Assembly (NCBI GenBank): GCA_900318935.1
Contig: ONMP01000015.1
Coordinates: forward strand, 1 to 34,274
Source: an uncultured Actinomycetes bacterium
GTDB taxonomy: Bacteria; Actinomycetota; Coriobacteriia; Coriobacteriales; Atopobiaceae
DNA length: 34,274 nucleotides
Direction of reading: 5' to 3'
Under the pieces are notes generated by a model. The model ran no database searches. It worked only from the letters and a program-made list of their open reading frames with translations, and was not told the origin of the DNA. The position numbers and the translations under genes are program-made. Below are positions 22,806 through 30,817 of this stretch, piece by piece. Position 1 is the stretch's first letter; each line of letters opens with the position of its first letter.

Positions 22806-23003
22806 TATTTTCCTTCTTCAGACCTCGCAAAGTCACACAAATTTGCAAGAAATGGTAACACGGTTGGTATTTTCAGGTACGAGGGATTTTTATCATGAAA
22901 CTACGTAAAAAAAGCCGTATGGTGTCCGAAGGTCAAATCCGTTATGTCCTCCGTGCTGTGCGGCAAGAGCCTGCCACTTGCAGGAGAGGAAGGGGAGTTG
23001 CCT

Positions 23004-23435
23004 ATGAAGTACCTACTGCTCGTAAGCCATGGAACCATGGCACCCGGCGTTCACAGCGTCATTCGAATGCTGTTGGGCGAGAGAGAGAACGTGTTGAGCT
23101 ATTCCATGGAGGATGGCGTTTCTGCTGACGACTTCGTGGCTGCTCTCACCGAAGTTATCGCCCCCATTAGCGCGGATGACGCTGTTGTTGTGCTGGGCGA
23201 CATTGTGGGCGGTTCCCCGCTCACCAACACTCTCAACACTCTCACCCAGAAGGGGCTGCTCGCAAACACGATTGCCTTTGGTGGACTCAGCCTACCTATG
23301 GCAATCGGCGCGCTCATGGCCATTGATGACGGGCTCGACGATGACGCACTCTGCGACAGCGTTATTAGCGAGGCTCGCGAGGGTGCGCGACGCGTTGAGT
23401 TGTCCTTCGCCGACGACGACGAAGAAGATCTGTAA
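23004..23435 (+). CDS. Mannose-family PTS component IIA
   Basis: 143 residues from the ATG at 23004 (MKYLLLVSHGTMAPG), chosen because the IIA fold starts here and GGAAGGGGAG precedes it; an in-frame ATG 20 codons upstream would add unrelated residues. His9 in SHGTMAPG is the phosphate-accepting histidine. LGDIVGGSPLTNTL and IAFGGLSLPMAIGAL are standard EIIA-Man landmarks. The C-terminus is an acidic tail. It receives phosphate from HPr and passes it to IIB. It is the first gene of the operon IIA-IIB-IIC-IID, 27 bases before IIB. Confidence 0.94.
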   Translation: MKYLLLVSHGTMAPGVHSVIRMLLGERENVLSYSMEDGVSADDFVAALTEVIAPISADDAVVVLGDIVGGSPLTNTLNTLTQKGLLANTIAFGGLSLPMAIGALMAIDDGLDDDALCDSVISEAREGARRVELSFADDDEEDL

Positions 23436-23462
23436 CCGCACGACAAATAAGGAAGGGTAGAA

Positions 23463-23960
23463 ATGATTTCTTTTGTACGCATCGACGATCGCATGATTCA
23501 CGGCCAGACGGTAACGCGCTGGAGCCTTGAGTATCCTTGCGACGGCATCATCGCCGTCAACGACGTCGCCGCTTCCAACCCCGTACTCAAGGCCGCTTAC
23601 AAGGGTGCCGCCCCGGACAAAAAGATCTTCGTGTGGACCATGGATCACTTCAAGGAGAGCGCCGACAAGGTAATTGCCAGCAAGACGCGTTACTTCCTCA
23701 TCACCAAGAACCCGCTCGACATGAAGCACATCCTCGTGGACTTCGGCTTTGTTCCCTCCGATGTCAAGCGCGTCATCGTTGGCCCCTGCAACGACCGCCC
23801 CGACACCGTGAAGCTCGGCAACAACCAGTCGATTACGGCCGAGGAAGCACAGGCCTTCGAAGACATGACCAAGGCTGGCTACACGGTCGAGTTCGCCCTC
23901 ATCAAGGAAGCCTCCATCGGCGAGTGGCCCAAGTTCCGCGGACAGTTTAACGTTAAGTAG
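23463..23960 (+). CDS. Mannose-family PTS component IIB
   Basis: 165 residues: MISFVRIDDRMIHGQTVTRW carries the phosphorylated His13 in the R-(I/V)-D-x-R-x-x-H-G-Q motif. It is followed by IIAVNDVAASNPVLKAAYKGAAP and VIVGPCNDRPDTVKLGNN, all typical of EIIB-Man/Sor. Length is normal. The ribosome site is GGAAGGG. It transfers phosphate to the sugar during uptake through IIC and IID. Sequence alone does not tell mannose from fructose, sorbose or amino-sugars. Confidence 0.94.
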   Translation: MISFVRIDDRMIHGQTVTRWSLEYPCDGIIAVNDVAASNPVLKAAYKGAAPDKKIFVWTMDHFKESADKVIASKTRYFLITKNPLDMKHILVDFGFVPSDVKRVIVGPCNDRPDTVKLGNNQSITAEEAQAFEDMTKAGYTVEFALIKEASIGEWPKFRGQFNVK

Positions 23961-23968
23961 GAGGAAGC

Positions 23969-24835
23969 ATGGGAATTGGCATTGTGCAGGCTGTCCTCTT
24001 GGGCCTTTTTGCCTGCTTAGCATCACTGCCCGGCATGGGCGGCACTACGATCGGCAACTATACGCTTGGTCGTCCCTTGGTAGGCGGCCTCATTGTCGGT
24101 CTCATCCTTGGCGACATCCAAACCGGCATCATCGTGGGCGCCTCCATTCAGCTCGTGTACATCGCGCTTGTCACGCCTGGCGGAACTGTTTCCGCTGACG
24201 TTCGTGCCGTGACCTATATCGGCATCCCCCTTGCGATCCTCGCCATCCGTGCCCAGGGACTCGATCCCTCCTCTGAGGCAGCTTCTGGTCTGGCCGCCTC
24301 CCTCGGCGCAGCCGTCGGCACGCTCGGCACCGTCCTGTTCTATGGCACCGCCACGCTCAACCTCGTATGGCAGGGCATCGGCTGGAAGGCCATGGACTCC
24401 GGCAAATGGGATAGCATCAAGAAGACCATCCCCATGGTCGACTTCATTCTGCCCTGGATCAGCCACATCGCATTCTCCTTCATCCCCACCGTCATCATTT
24501 GCATGGCTGGCGAGTCCATGGTAGGCCTCATGAAGGAATACCTCCCCATGGACGGCATCGCCATGAAGACACTCTTTACCGTTGGTTCGCTGCTTCCCGC
24601 CGTCGGTGTCGCCATCCTGTGCAAGCAGGTCGTGCAGAAGCCTCTCGACTGGGTGACCTTTGGCTTTGGCTTTACGCTTGCCGCCGTCATGGGCTGCAAC
24701 CTTATCGCCTCGGCACTTATCGCCGTGTTCTTCGCCCTTATCAACTTCAAGGTAGAGCAGCTCAAGACCGCCCGTCCTGCAGTTGCAGCAGCTGGAGCGG
24801 CATCGTTCGATGATGAGGAAGAGGAGGACATATAA
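23969..24835 (+). CDS. Mannose-family PTS component IIC
   Basis: 288 residues, about eight or nine membrane helices. The N-terminal GGTTIGNYTLGRPLVGGLIVGLILGDIQTGIIVGASIQLVYI and the TPGGTVSADVRAVTYIG segment are characteristic EIIC-Man motifs that line the sugar site. The C-terminal tail is acidic (FDDEEEEDI). The stop overlaps the ATG of IID by one base (TAATG), so the two membrane subunits are translationally coupled. GGAGGAAGC precedes ATG. Confidence 0.94.
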   Translation: MGIGIVQAVLLGLFACLASLPGMGGTTIGNYTLGRPLVGGLIVGLILGDIQTGIIVGASIQLVYIALVTPGGTVSADVRAVTYIGIPLAILAIRAQGLDPSSEAASGLAASLGAAVGTLGTVLFYGTATLNLVWQGIGWKAMDSGKWDSIKKTIPMVDFILPWISHIAFSFIPTVIICMAGESMVGLMKEYLPMDGIAMKTLFTVGSLLPAVGVAILCKQVVQKPLDWVTFGFGFTLAAVMGCNLIASALIAVFFALINFKVEQLKTARPAVAAAGAASFDDEEEEDI

Positions 24836-25944
24836 TGGCTGATCTCAAAAAAGTCTCCCAAAAGGCACGCAACAGCGCATTCCTCCGCTGGATTTACGGC
24901 AACCTGACCTGCTTCTCCCAGGAGCACATGCAGACGTTCGGCTACCTCGCCGCCATGCTCCCCGTCGTGGACGAGCTCTACGATACGGACGTGGAAAAGG
25001 TTCAGGCTCTCTCCACGTATCGCACGTTCTTCAACACCGAGCCGCAAATCGGCACGATGGTCGTAGGCCTTACGGTAGGTCTCGAAGAGGCACGCGCGAA
25101 CGGCGAGCCGCTCGATGACGACACCATCAACGGCATCCGCGCCGGCCTCATGGGCCCGCTTGCCGGCTTGGGCGACTCCATCATCGTCGGCACCTTCATA
25201 CCCATCCTCCTCGGCATCGCCCTCGGCCTGTCGACCGGCGGCAACGTGCTTGGCCCGCTGTTCTACATCGTGGTGTGGAACGTCGCTATGTACTTTGGCA
25301 TGAAGTTCGCCTTTGACCAGGGCTATGAGCTCGGTGGCTCGGCCGTCGAGGCTCTCGTCGGCCCACAGTCCGCAGCCCTGCGTTCCTCCATCGTCATGGT
25401 GGGAACCATGGTTATCGGCGCCGTCTCCGCAACGTGGATCAACATCACCACGGCTCTTGTGGTACCCTTCTCAGCCGACTCCAGCCTCGTGCTGCAGGAC
25501 ACGCTTGACTCCATCTATCCCAAGCTGCTGAACTTCGTGTTCGTGTGGTTCTGCTGGTGGCTCATGACCAAGCGCAAGATGTCCCCCACCGTTGTAATGG
25601 GCCTTCTGGTAATCGTCGCCCTCGTCGGCGTATTGGTTGTATACAGGCGTAAGTGGGAGCCGACAAACAACCCCTTGGTTGCTGAGGCGCGCGCACAGAC
25701 ATTGGCTATACAACGCCTTCAAGTTTGGCTGAGGCTTGCGTATGCGATTCTTGCGGGAGCGGTATTGCTGGGATACTGGGGTTTTGCCGAGAATGGCGGC
25801 CTATGGGCACAGGTGCTCGGAATCGGCCTAGGTGTCGTGGCCTTCCTAGTCGCCATGGTGCTTCGCACGGGCATAGACCATGGCCGACGCAACGTAAACG
25901 CCATGCTCGAAAGCATGCAATCGACCGTGCAATCAACTGAATAG
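24835..25944 (+). CDS. Mannose-family PTS component IID with C-terminal membrane extension
   Basis: 369 residues. Residues 1-270 are a complete EIID: FLRWIYGNLTCFSQEHMQTFGY, HRFFNTEP-type TYRTFFNTEPQIGTMVVG, GIRAGLMGPLAGLGDSIIVGT, and the terminal IYPKLLNFVFVWFCWWLMTKRKMSPTVVMGLLVIVALVGVL. The family usually ends close to there. This protein carries on for about 100 residues: a linker KWEPTNNPLVAEARAQT, then two further hydrophobic helices (LRLAYAILAGAVLLGYWGF and WAQVLGIGLGVVAFLVAMVL) and a polar end GRRNVNAMLESMQ. The extension also uses more TTG, AGG and ATA codons than the core. It may be a fused small membrane protein. It ends 31 bases before the operon terminator. Confidence 0.92.
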   Translation: MADLKKVSQKARNSAFLRWIYGNLTCFSQEHMQTFGYLAAMLPVVDELYDTDVEKVQALSTYRTFFNTEPQIGTMVVGLTVGLEEARANGEPLDDDTINGIRAGLMGPLAGLGDSIIVGTFIPILLGIALGLSTGGNVLGPLFYIVVWNVAMYFGMKFAFDQGYELGGSAVEALVGPQSAALRSSIVMVGTMVIGAVSATWINITTALVVPFSADSSLVLQDTLDSIYPKLLNFVFVWFCWWLMTKRKMSPTVVMGLLVIVALVGVLVVYRRKWEPTNNPLVAEARAQTLAIQRLQVWLRLAYAILAGAVLLGYWGFAENGGLWAQVLGIGLGVVAFLVAMVLRTGIDHGRRNVNAMLESMQSTVQSTE

Positions 25945-25975
25945 CGCTAACAAACTCCGCCTTCCCTTTCCCTTG

Positions 25976-26057
25976 CCAGGACCGCAGACAATCCGGTTGG
26001 ACGCACACGAGCGGGCACGTCCAAGCAAATCCGATCTCTGCGATCCTGGCATTTTTT
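25976..26057 (+). terminator. Large rho-independent terminator of the PTS operon
   Basis: CCAGGA-x-CGCAGA at 25976-25988 pairs with the complement at about 26036-26049, and TTGGACG (25997-26003) pairs with CGTCCAA (26018-26024), forming one long imperfect stem with a 14-base loop. It is followed by CATTTTTTG with six T at 26052-26057. It ends rightward transcription; the SixA-CHAD gene converges on it from the right. Confidence 0.8.
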
Positions 26058-26066
26058 GCGCTCGCG

Positions 26067-27392
26067 CTACTCCGTCGCTTCGCCAGCCTTGAGGACATCC
26101 CGCAAGAAGTCAACGTTCTGTGCCCGGATGCGCGCAAGATCGCGCGCGCCAGCCTTCGGAGGATCCTGCAACAAGAACTCGTCAATCAGCCTGATGTTGG
26201 CTCGCGCGTCGCACACCTCGCCGAGGCTGTCCTGATGAGCATTCATGCCCTCGGCGATTTCCACCGCATCTGCCCCAAGAATGCCATTGCTGTGCTCCGC
26301 GACATAGCGGGCACGCTTCGCACGTTTGCGCACGTCGTGCGTGCGTTCTGCATCGCTGAGGTCCAAAGCGTCAAGGTCAGCACTGACCGATTCGATCATG
26401 GCGTCGAACCTCGCACGTACCACGCTCTGCGGCAGCCCATGCTTCACGAAGCGCTTCTTCCATGCGATGTCCTTCACCGATGACATGGCCCGTGCAAAGA
26501 GCTTCGAGACCTTCTTTGACGAAAGAACCTTGAGCACCTTGGCTCGCTCTTTGGCAGCCTCTTTCTCGCAGAACGTCACCAGCTTGGGAGAGGCGTCTTG
26601 GTCGGCGCGCACCTGCTCCACGAGTACATCCAGCTCGCGAAGACGCGAGGTGTACCTGACGACATCCCTGAGGATGGTCTGGGTCTCCGCGTTTTGCTCC
26701 GCGTTCTGCCACGGCTTGATGAATGCGATGAGACTGCGCAGGGTCCGGGTGTTCGTCCGGAAGCGATGAATCGTCTCGATGTCCTCCGGAGTGGCAAAGA
26801 AAGCCTTGCGTCGATCCTCGATCTTCTCCGCGATCTCAGTACACGTCGCCTGGAGCTGTATGAGTGTGTTCCAATCCGCGGAGACTGGTCCTTGGGCGAA
26901 CCATAGGAGCCGAGCATCTCCCCTCGCTGGTGCGTCAGGGTTCTCTTCCTCGTCGGCCAGCGACACATCTAGGCAACAGAGAGCACCAGTCGAGAATGAC
27001 GGCGACTGCCCGGCAAGCGCTTCGACGACCTCCTCCGCAAAGGGCACGTGGCCGATGACGAAGATGAGCCCAGCCTTGCTAACCCTCAAGTCGTTGAGGA
27101 AGCCGTCAATGTCCTGCTCCCAGAGGCAGTCGTGCGGCTCGATCTTCTTTGCCGCAACGCGTCTCTTTCGCAGCGCCTTCCTGAGTAGCTTGGCGGTCTG
27201 ACGAGCGCGTTTCGCCGGACTCGTCCAAATCTGCACGTCTTCATTCTCGGTCTCGAGAAGTCGGAGCATGTGAGGCAGCCGTTCGCTCAGCGCCGAGATG
27301 CCAGCCCCGGTCAGGCTCCTGTCCGCATCGCTCTCACCTTGCGCGGGCGGCATCGCTTTGCCATGCCGCATTATCACGAGTGTCTTCTTCAT
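26067..27392 (-). CDS. SixA-type histidine phosphatase fused to a CHAD domain
   Basis: 441 residues. Residues 1-165 are a SixA-like histidine phosphatase: LVIMRHGKA (R9, H10, G11), IWTSPAKRARQTA and LIFVIGHVPFAEE (H115). Residues 175-430 are a CHAD domain, a helical bundle with conserved basic faces. The helix IHRFRTNTRTLRS (H209) and its repeat THDVRKRAKRARYVAEH (H352) match the two CHAD half-repeats. SixA removes phosphate from phosphohistidine, for instance on the PTS protein NPr in E. coli; CHAD domains bind polyphosphate. The fusion could be a polyphosphate-associated phosphohistidine phosphatase. TAGGAGG precedes ATG. It is convergent with the mannose-type PTS operon. Domain calls are firm; the combined function is inferred. 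Confidence 0.9.
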   Translation of the reverse strand: MKKTLVIMRHGKAMPPAQGESDADRSLTGAGISALSERLPHMLRLLETENEDVQIWTSPAKRARQTAKLLRKALRKRRVAAKKIEPHDCLWEQDIDGFLNDLRVSKAGLIFVIGHVPFAEEVVEALAGQSPSFSTGALCCLDVSLADEEENPDAPARGDARLLWFAQGPVSADWNTLIQLQATCTEIAEKIEDRRKAFFATPEDIETIHRFRTNTRTLRSLIAFIKPWQNAEQNAETQTILRDVVRYTSRLRELDVLVEQVRADQDASPKLVTFCEKEAAKERAKVLKVLSSKKVSKLFARAMSSVKDIAWKKRFVKHGLPQSVVRARFDAMIESVSADLDALDLSDAERTHDVRKRAKRARYVAEHSNGILGADAVEIAEGMNAHQDSLGEVCDARANIRLIDEFLLQDPPKAGARDLARIRAQNVDFLRDVLKAGEATE

Positions 27393-27415
27393 GGCAACCT
27401 CCTAAATCCAAACAC

Positions 27416-27421
27416 ATCATA
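27416..27421 (-). promoter_or_regulatory. Possible -10 box of the SixA-CHAD gene next to a palindrome
   Basis: The minus strand reads TATGAT 24 bases before the ATG. The place of a -35 box falls inside the palindromic unit at 27428-27464, so the repeat would replace or cover it. The -35 match itself is poor. Confidence 0.35.
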
Positions 27422-27427
27422 TCACGC

Positions 27428-27496
27428 TTTTGACCACGATCCCACAGCGGGATCGTGGTCAAAATTGGTTACAATCCCACTGTGGGATCGTGGTCA
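27428..27496. repeat. Two 31-bp palindromic units between divergent genes
   Basis: Unit one (27431-27461) is TGACCACGATCCC-ACAGC-GGGATCGTGGTCA. With flanking T and A runs the stem grows to 16 bp (27428-27464). Unit two (27466-27496) has a decayed left arm and keeps a central ATCCCAC-T-GTGGGAT. They are 4 bases apart, as a pair, like the two units in rsmI. They fill the gap between the SixA-CHAD gene and the HAD gene. Confidence 0.9.
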
Positions 27497-27522
27497 TTCG
27501 AGAAAACCCGAGGAGTACCCCC

Positions 27523-28284
27523 ATGATTAAGCTCGTATTGTCGGATGTGGACGGAACGCTCATACCCTTAGGACAGGGGACCGTCACCCAACGCACGCTT
27601 GCCGCCATCAAGGCCGTGCAGGACGCGGGCGTGCGGTTCGGCCTGGCGACGGGGCGTGACGTACCGGAACTGCTCGGTCAGTTTCGCGGGCAGGCGTGGC
27701 CGTTTGACACGGGCATCCTGTCCAACGGGAAGAAGATCATGGTCGACGGCGAGCTAGCACGACTGACCTTGCTTAGCAACGAGTCCTTGTCTCGTCTAGC
27801 AGAGCTGGCACGCGAGTATCCCCAGACCTTTGTGAACGTATATCCCCTTGAAGTCGAGCCAGCCGACCTCGTCTACTGCATCGGCGCCACGGAAGAGGAG
27901 ATCGCCCCGTGGAAGGGAACGTTCGGCTTCAACGGTGTCGCGATACCGAAGGTCCCCGACACCCAAATCATAGGCGCCACCATAGCATGCAATCGCGACC
28001 AGCAGACACTCGACGACTTTTTGAAGCGTGCCCGCGAGGTCTGCCCCTGCTTCGACTATGCGCAGCCCGCGCCGCAGTGGTGCGACGTGCTGCCAAAAGG
28101 CCTCAACAAGGGCACCGCGCTGCCAATGCTCCTCGATGCGCTCGGGATTCTCTTGTCCGTCGAGCACTCGGTAGTCGTAGCAGGTGCGACTCCCGCCGCC
28201 TCGGCCGCAGCCCGGTGGCACATCGGGCCTGCGGAGGACGATTCGGTCGCGCAGGCCCTAGAACAAATCGCAAAGGAAAAGTGA
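27523..28284 (+). CDS. HAD-superfamily (Cof-type) protein lacking catalytic motif IV
   Basis: 253 residues from the ATG at 27523 with GAGGAG upstream; the open frame further left is only the palindromic repeat. Motif I (SDVDGTL), motif II (ATGRD) and the motif III lysine (PKGLNKG, K196) are present. Where the relative at 19196-20050 reads LSLDEVCVFGDADNDLSML, this protein passes from LDALGI (204-209) directly to LLSVEHSVVVAGATP, so the GDxxND metal motif and about 18 residues are missing in frame. Both flanking regions align without gaps. Without motif IV aspartates magnesium binding is poor, so phosphatase activity is doubtful. Its TGA stop is the first three bases of another palindromic unit. 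Confidence 0.85.
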   Translation: MIKLVLSDVDGTLIPLGQGTVTQRTLAAIKAVQDAGVRFGLATGRDVPELLGQFRGQAWPFDTGILSNGKKIMVDGELARLTLLSNESLSRLAELAREYPQTFVNVYPLEVEPADLVYCIGATEEEIAPWKGTFGFNGVAIPKVPDTQIIGATIACNRDQQTLDDFLKRAREVCPCFDYAQPAPQWCDVLPKGLNKGTALPMLLDALGILLSVEHSVVVAGATPAASAAARWHIGPAEDDSVAQALEQIAKEK

Positions 28285-28312
28285 CCACGAACCCGCTGTG
28301 GGATCGTGGCCA
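28282..28312. repeat. 31-bp palindromic unit overlapping the HAD stop codon
   Basis: TGACCACGAACCC-GCTGT-GGGATCGTGGCCA: two 13-base arms with two mismatches around a 5-base centre. Its first three bases are the TGA stop of the preceding gene. It stands 25 bases before the metallopeptidase start. Confidence 0.9.
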
Positions 28313-28337
28313 ACCGTAGACAGTAAAGGAGAATCCC

Positions 28338-30767
28338 GTGACACAAAGACTGAAACAGCTGCTATCGATGTTTTTGAGCATTGCACTGTTGCTACCCACC
28401 GCGCTGCCCACCACAGCTATTGCCGAACAGCGCTCGGTGAGACTGGACAACCATACCCTCACGACTGATCAGGCGATGACCGTCACCAACGTGCGCATCG
28501 ACAACGTTGACAGGCCCCAACCCGGAGCAAAGCTCGACGACACCGCAACCGTTACCACCGCCGAAGGCGTCACATGGGATATCCCCGCCCTGTGGGTGAG
28601 CGATGATCGCTCCATCGTGACCACGGCAGAGGAAGGGCACGAATACCTGCCCGTGTTGGCCTTCTTCGTCCCACAGGAATACGCACTTGATGGCGGCGAT
28701 TTCACGGTCACCCTCTCGGACTCACTCACGGAACTCTTTGGCACCAACGATATCATCTCCGTATACGACGCCCAGCGCGGCATTACCTACATCCTGCCCG
28801 CAACCCTTCGAGACCTCTTTGCGCAAAACGCCGAATCCGAGCGGCCAACTTCTACCGATATAGCATTTCCTGCTGACGCGGCCCCCCCAGCGACCGGAAA
28901 GGCAAATGCCCTCTTCCCCACGGGCGAAGCCGAGACCAAGCCCGCCGAACGATCCTTGGTGGAAATCTACTGTGCCCAAACCGCGCGCGACGCGTTTTCC
29001 GATGAAGACCTGGAGTGGCTCATCGACCTCGTGCTCAACTACCTGCAGCCCCAGGCCATCGAGCTTCTGCTCCATAAGTTCCCCGCATTCACAGAGGCGT
29101 CCGTCAACAGCGAACTCGGCACAAGCATAGGCATGTACATCTACTACAAGCAAGGCGACATGGACGGGGTGACAGAGCATCAGGCAGCAACAGAAACTCT
29201 TGCTTACGTTCAGTCTTCGATTCGAGAACTCGACGGGCAACCAAAATACTGTTACATGTTTGGTGTCGACACGTCATCCCTTGTCCTCATGGACGCCAAC
29301 AAGAATCCCGTAATCGACCCCATCACCGGCAAATACACGCTTGTTCACAGCGGCGTGGACTTCGAGTCGCTTCAAAACACGATCGTACACGAGATGTTTC
29401 ACGCGTTCATGGGTGACTACAATCGTACCGGCATGATCGGCGCCCTTGAACCAGGGGATGCACTGAGATTGTTCAACGGAACCGCCACCGATGAAGAACT
29501 GCAGCTATTCCAGATGCTTCGCTACCCATTCTGGTTCATAGAGGGCACCGCCTCGTGCATGGAAAACAACTACAACTACCGCCATGACCAATTCAACCTC
29601 CTCAGGATGAAGGACGGGAAACCGCTAGACATCCTGGACGCAAGGACGCTTATCACGAATTTCATGAGTGCAAAAACCTCAGATGGGGAATACGCTTTCT
29701 TTCCTCTCCCCTTTGCGGAGGGCCTCCAAATCCAGACGCCTGAGGGTGCGGTCGATATTGAGCCATGGAACGCACGCTATGTATCCGGATATCTTGCGAC
29801 GCTCTACCTGAGTGACCTCGCATACCAGAAAGCATACGCGGGCGACTCGGCAAAGTCCGTAGACGAGAGCGGTCAGGCAACCTTCTCCGCTGATAAAATC
29901 CGAACTGGCCTTGACTGCATTCTTCGGTGGATGCACGAGGGACAGGCGCTGGATAAGATCATCCGGAACATCTCTACTGACGACAACGGCGCGAGTGCCT
30001 ATAGCAGCACTGACGATTTTGCTGCAAAGTTCATCTTGGGCGAGACGGCTGTGCGGAACGGCGAGGAGGGATATACCGGCGACCGTCAGTCCATAGAATT
30101 TGTTGTCGACTTCATTAATTACATGACCAGCATCGAGAAAGCCCTACCCGACGGCAGGATACCCAACGGGTCCATCTTGTTTGGCTTCGACAAAGACTAT
30201 TCGACGCCCCTGGATCCGACGCAGAGGTCTTCCTCGCCGCTCTATCAGATCGTCGACTCCAATACTATGGTACCCTCTAGCGTCAGCAGCGACACAACCG
30301 TCATTGGCGCGGGAAAGACCTCAACGAACCCGAACGACCTCATCGAACTGATGGAAGAGCTTGCCAAACTCACGTCCGACTCCGATGCCCTTCCACAAGC
30401 AGCGAAGACGCCCACTGCTACAGCCGAGAAACCGACGTCTTCCACCACAGAAGAAAAACCTACCACTGCCGCCGCAACCAAGGAGCCTCTCGCAACGGCT
30501 GATTCGGATACCGTCTCAGCCGAGAGGCCTGTCGCCGAGACGAACCCAACCAATACCCCGAAGGGGGAAGCCGAAACTGCTGTGAACTCGACTGAAACCC
30601 CGACGGAGGAATCGAGCACCGTTTCGGAGTCCGCCTCCACAGGCGATGCGGAAGAAACACAAGAATCTGCCACCGTCGCAGAGTACTCAAGCGCAGAGGA
30701 TGCCACGGCACAGGAGCCAATCAGTACGGAGCCTGCCACCGCAGAGTCCCCAGCGACCGAACAATGA
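28338..30767 (+). CDS. Secreted zinc metallopeptidase (HExxH) with acidic low-complexity tail
   Basis: 809 residues from a GTG with AAAGGAG upstream. The signal peptide MTQRLKQLLSMFLSIALLLP ends near AIAEQ. Residues 30-200 are a beta-rich N-terminal domain. The catalytic region has TIVHEMFHAFMGDYNRTG (H351, E352, H355) and, 47 residues on, FWFIEGTASCMEN with E402, a gluzincin-like arrangement of HExxH plus a downstream Glu. The region up to about residue 650 is helical. The last 140 residues are Thr/Ser/Glu/Pro/Ala-rich without LPXTG or a membrane helix, so it is probably released or wall-associated. It has no close resemblance that I can name. It may follow the HAD gene in one transcript, although the palindrome at 28282-28312 lies between. 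Substrate unknown; a glycoprotein or host target would be guesswork. Confidence 0.85.
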   Translation: MTQRLKQLLSMFLSIALLLPTALPTTAIAEQRSVRLDNHTLTTDQAMTVTNVRIDNVDRPQPGAKLDDTATVTTAEGVTWDIPALWVSDDRSIVTTAEEGHEYLPVLAFFVPQEYALDGGDFTVTLSDSLTELFGTNDIISVYDAQRGITYILPATLRDLFAQNAESERPTSTDIAFPADAAPPATGKANALFPTGEAETKPAERSLVEIYCAQTARDAFSDEDLEWLIDLVLNYLQPQAIELLLHKFPAFTEASVNSELGTSIGMYIYYKQGDMDGVTEHQAATETLAYVQSSIRELDGQPKYCYMFGVDTSSLVLMDANKNPVIDPITGKYTLVHSGVDFESLQNTIVHEMFHAFMGDYNRTGMIGALEPGDALRLFNGTATDEELQLFQMLRYPFWFIEGTASCMENNYNYRHDQFNLLRMKDGKPLDILDARTLITNFMSAKTSDGEYAFFPLPFAEGLQIQTPEGAVDIEPWNARYVSGYLATLYLSDLAYQKAYAGDSAKSVDESGQATFSADKIRTGLDCILRWMHEGQALDKIIRNISTDDNGASAYSSTDDFAAKFILGETAVRNGEEGYTGDRQSIEFVVDFINYMTSIEKALPDGRIPNGSILFGFDKDYSTPLDPTQRSSSPLYQIVDSNTMVPSSVSSDTTVIGAGKTSTNPNDLIELMEELAKLTSDSDALPQAAKTPTATAEKPTSSTTEEKPTTAAATKEPLATADSDTVSAERPVAETNPTNTPKGEAETAVNSTETPTEESSTVSESASTGDAEETQESATVAEYSSAEDATAQEPISTEPATAESPATEQ

Positions 30768-30772
30768 GGCAC

Positions 30773-30811
30773 CGGTACGTGACAAGGCACCTGTCGCCTT
30801 GTCACGTACCG
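30773..30811. terminator. Palindrome between convergent genes, likely bidirectional terminator
   Basis: Perfect 16-bp arms CGGTACGTGACAAGGC and its complement around a 7-base loop, 6 bases from one stop codon and 7 from the other. There is no long T-run. The inner word GTGACAAGG recalls the palindrome at 34108-34151. Confidence 0.6.
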
Positions 30812-30817
30812 CCAGTC

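Noticed and set aside
22806..23003. Riboswitch or sigma-54 promoter before the PTS operon
   Set aside because: Some Man-PTS operons use sigma-54, but I see no GG-N10-GC element of the right form and no conserved riboswitch core.
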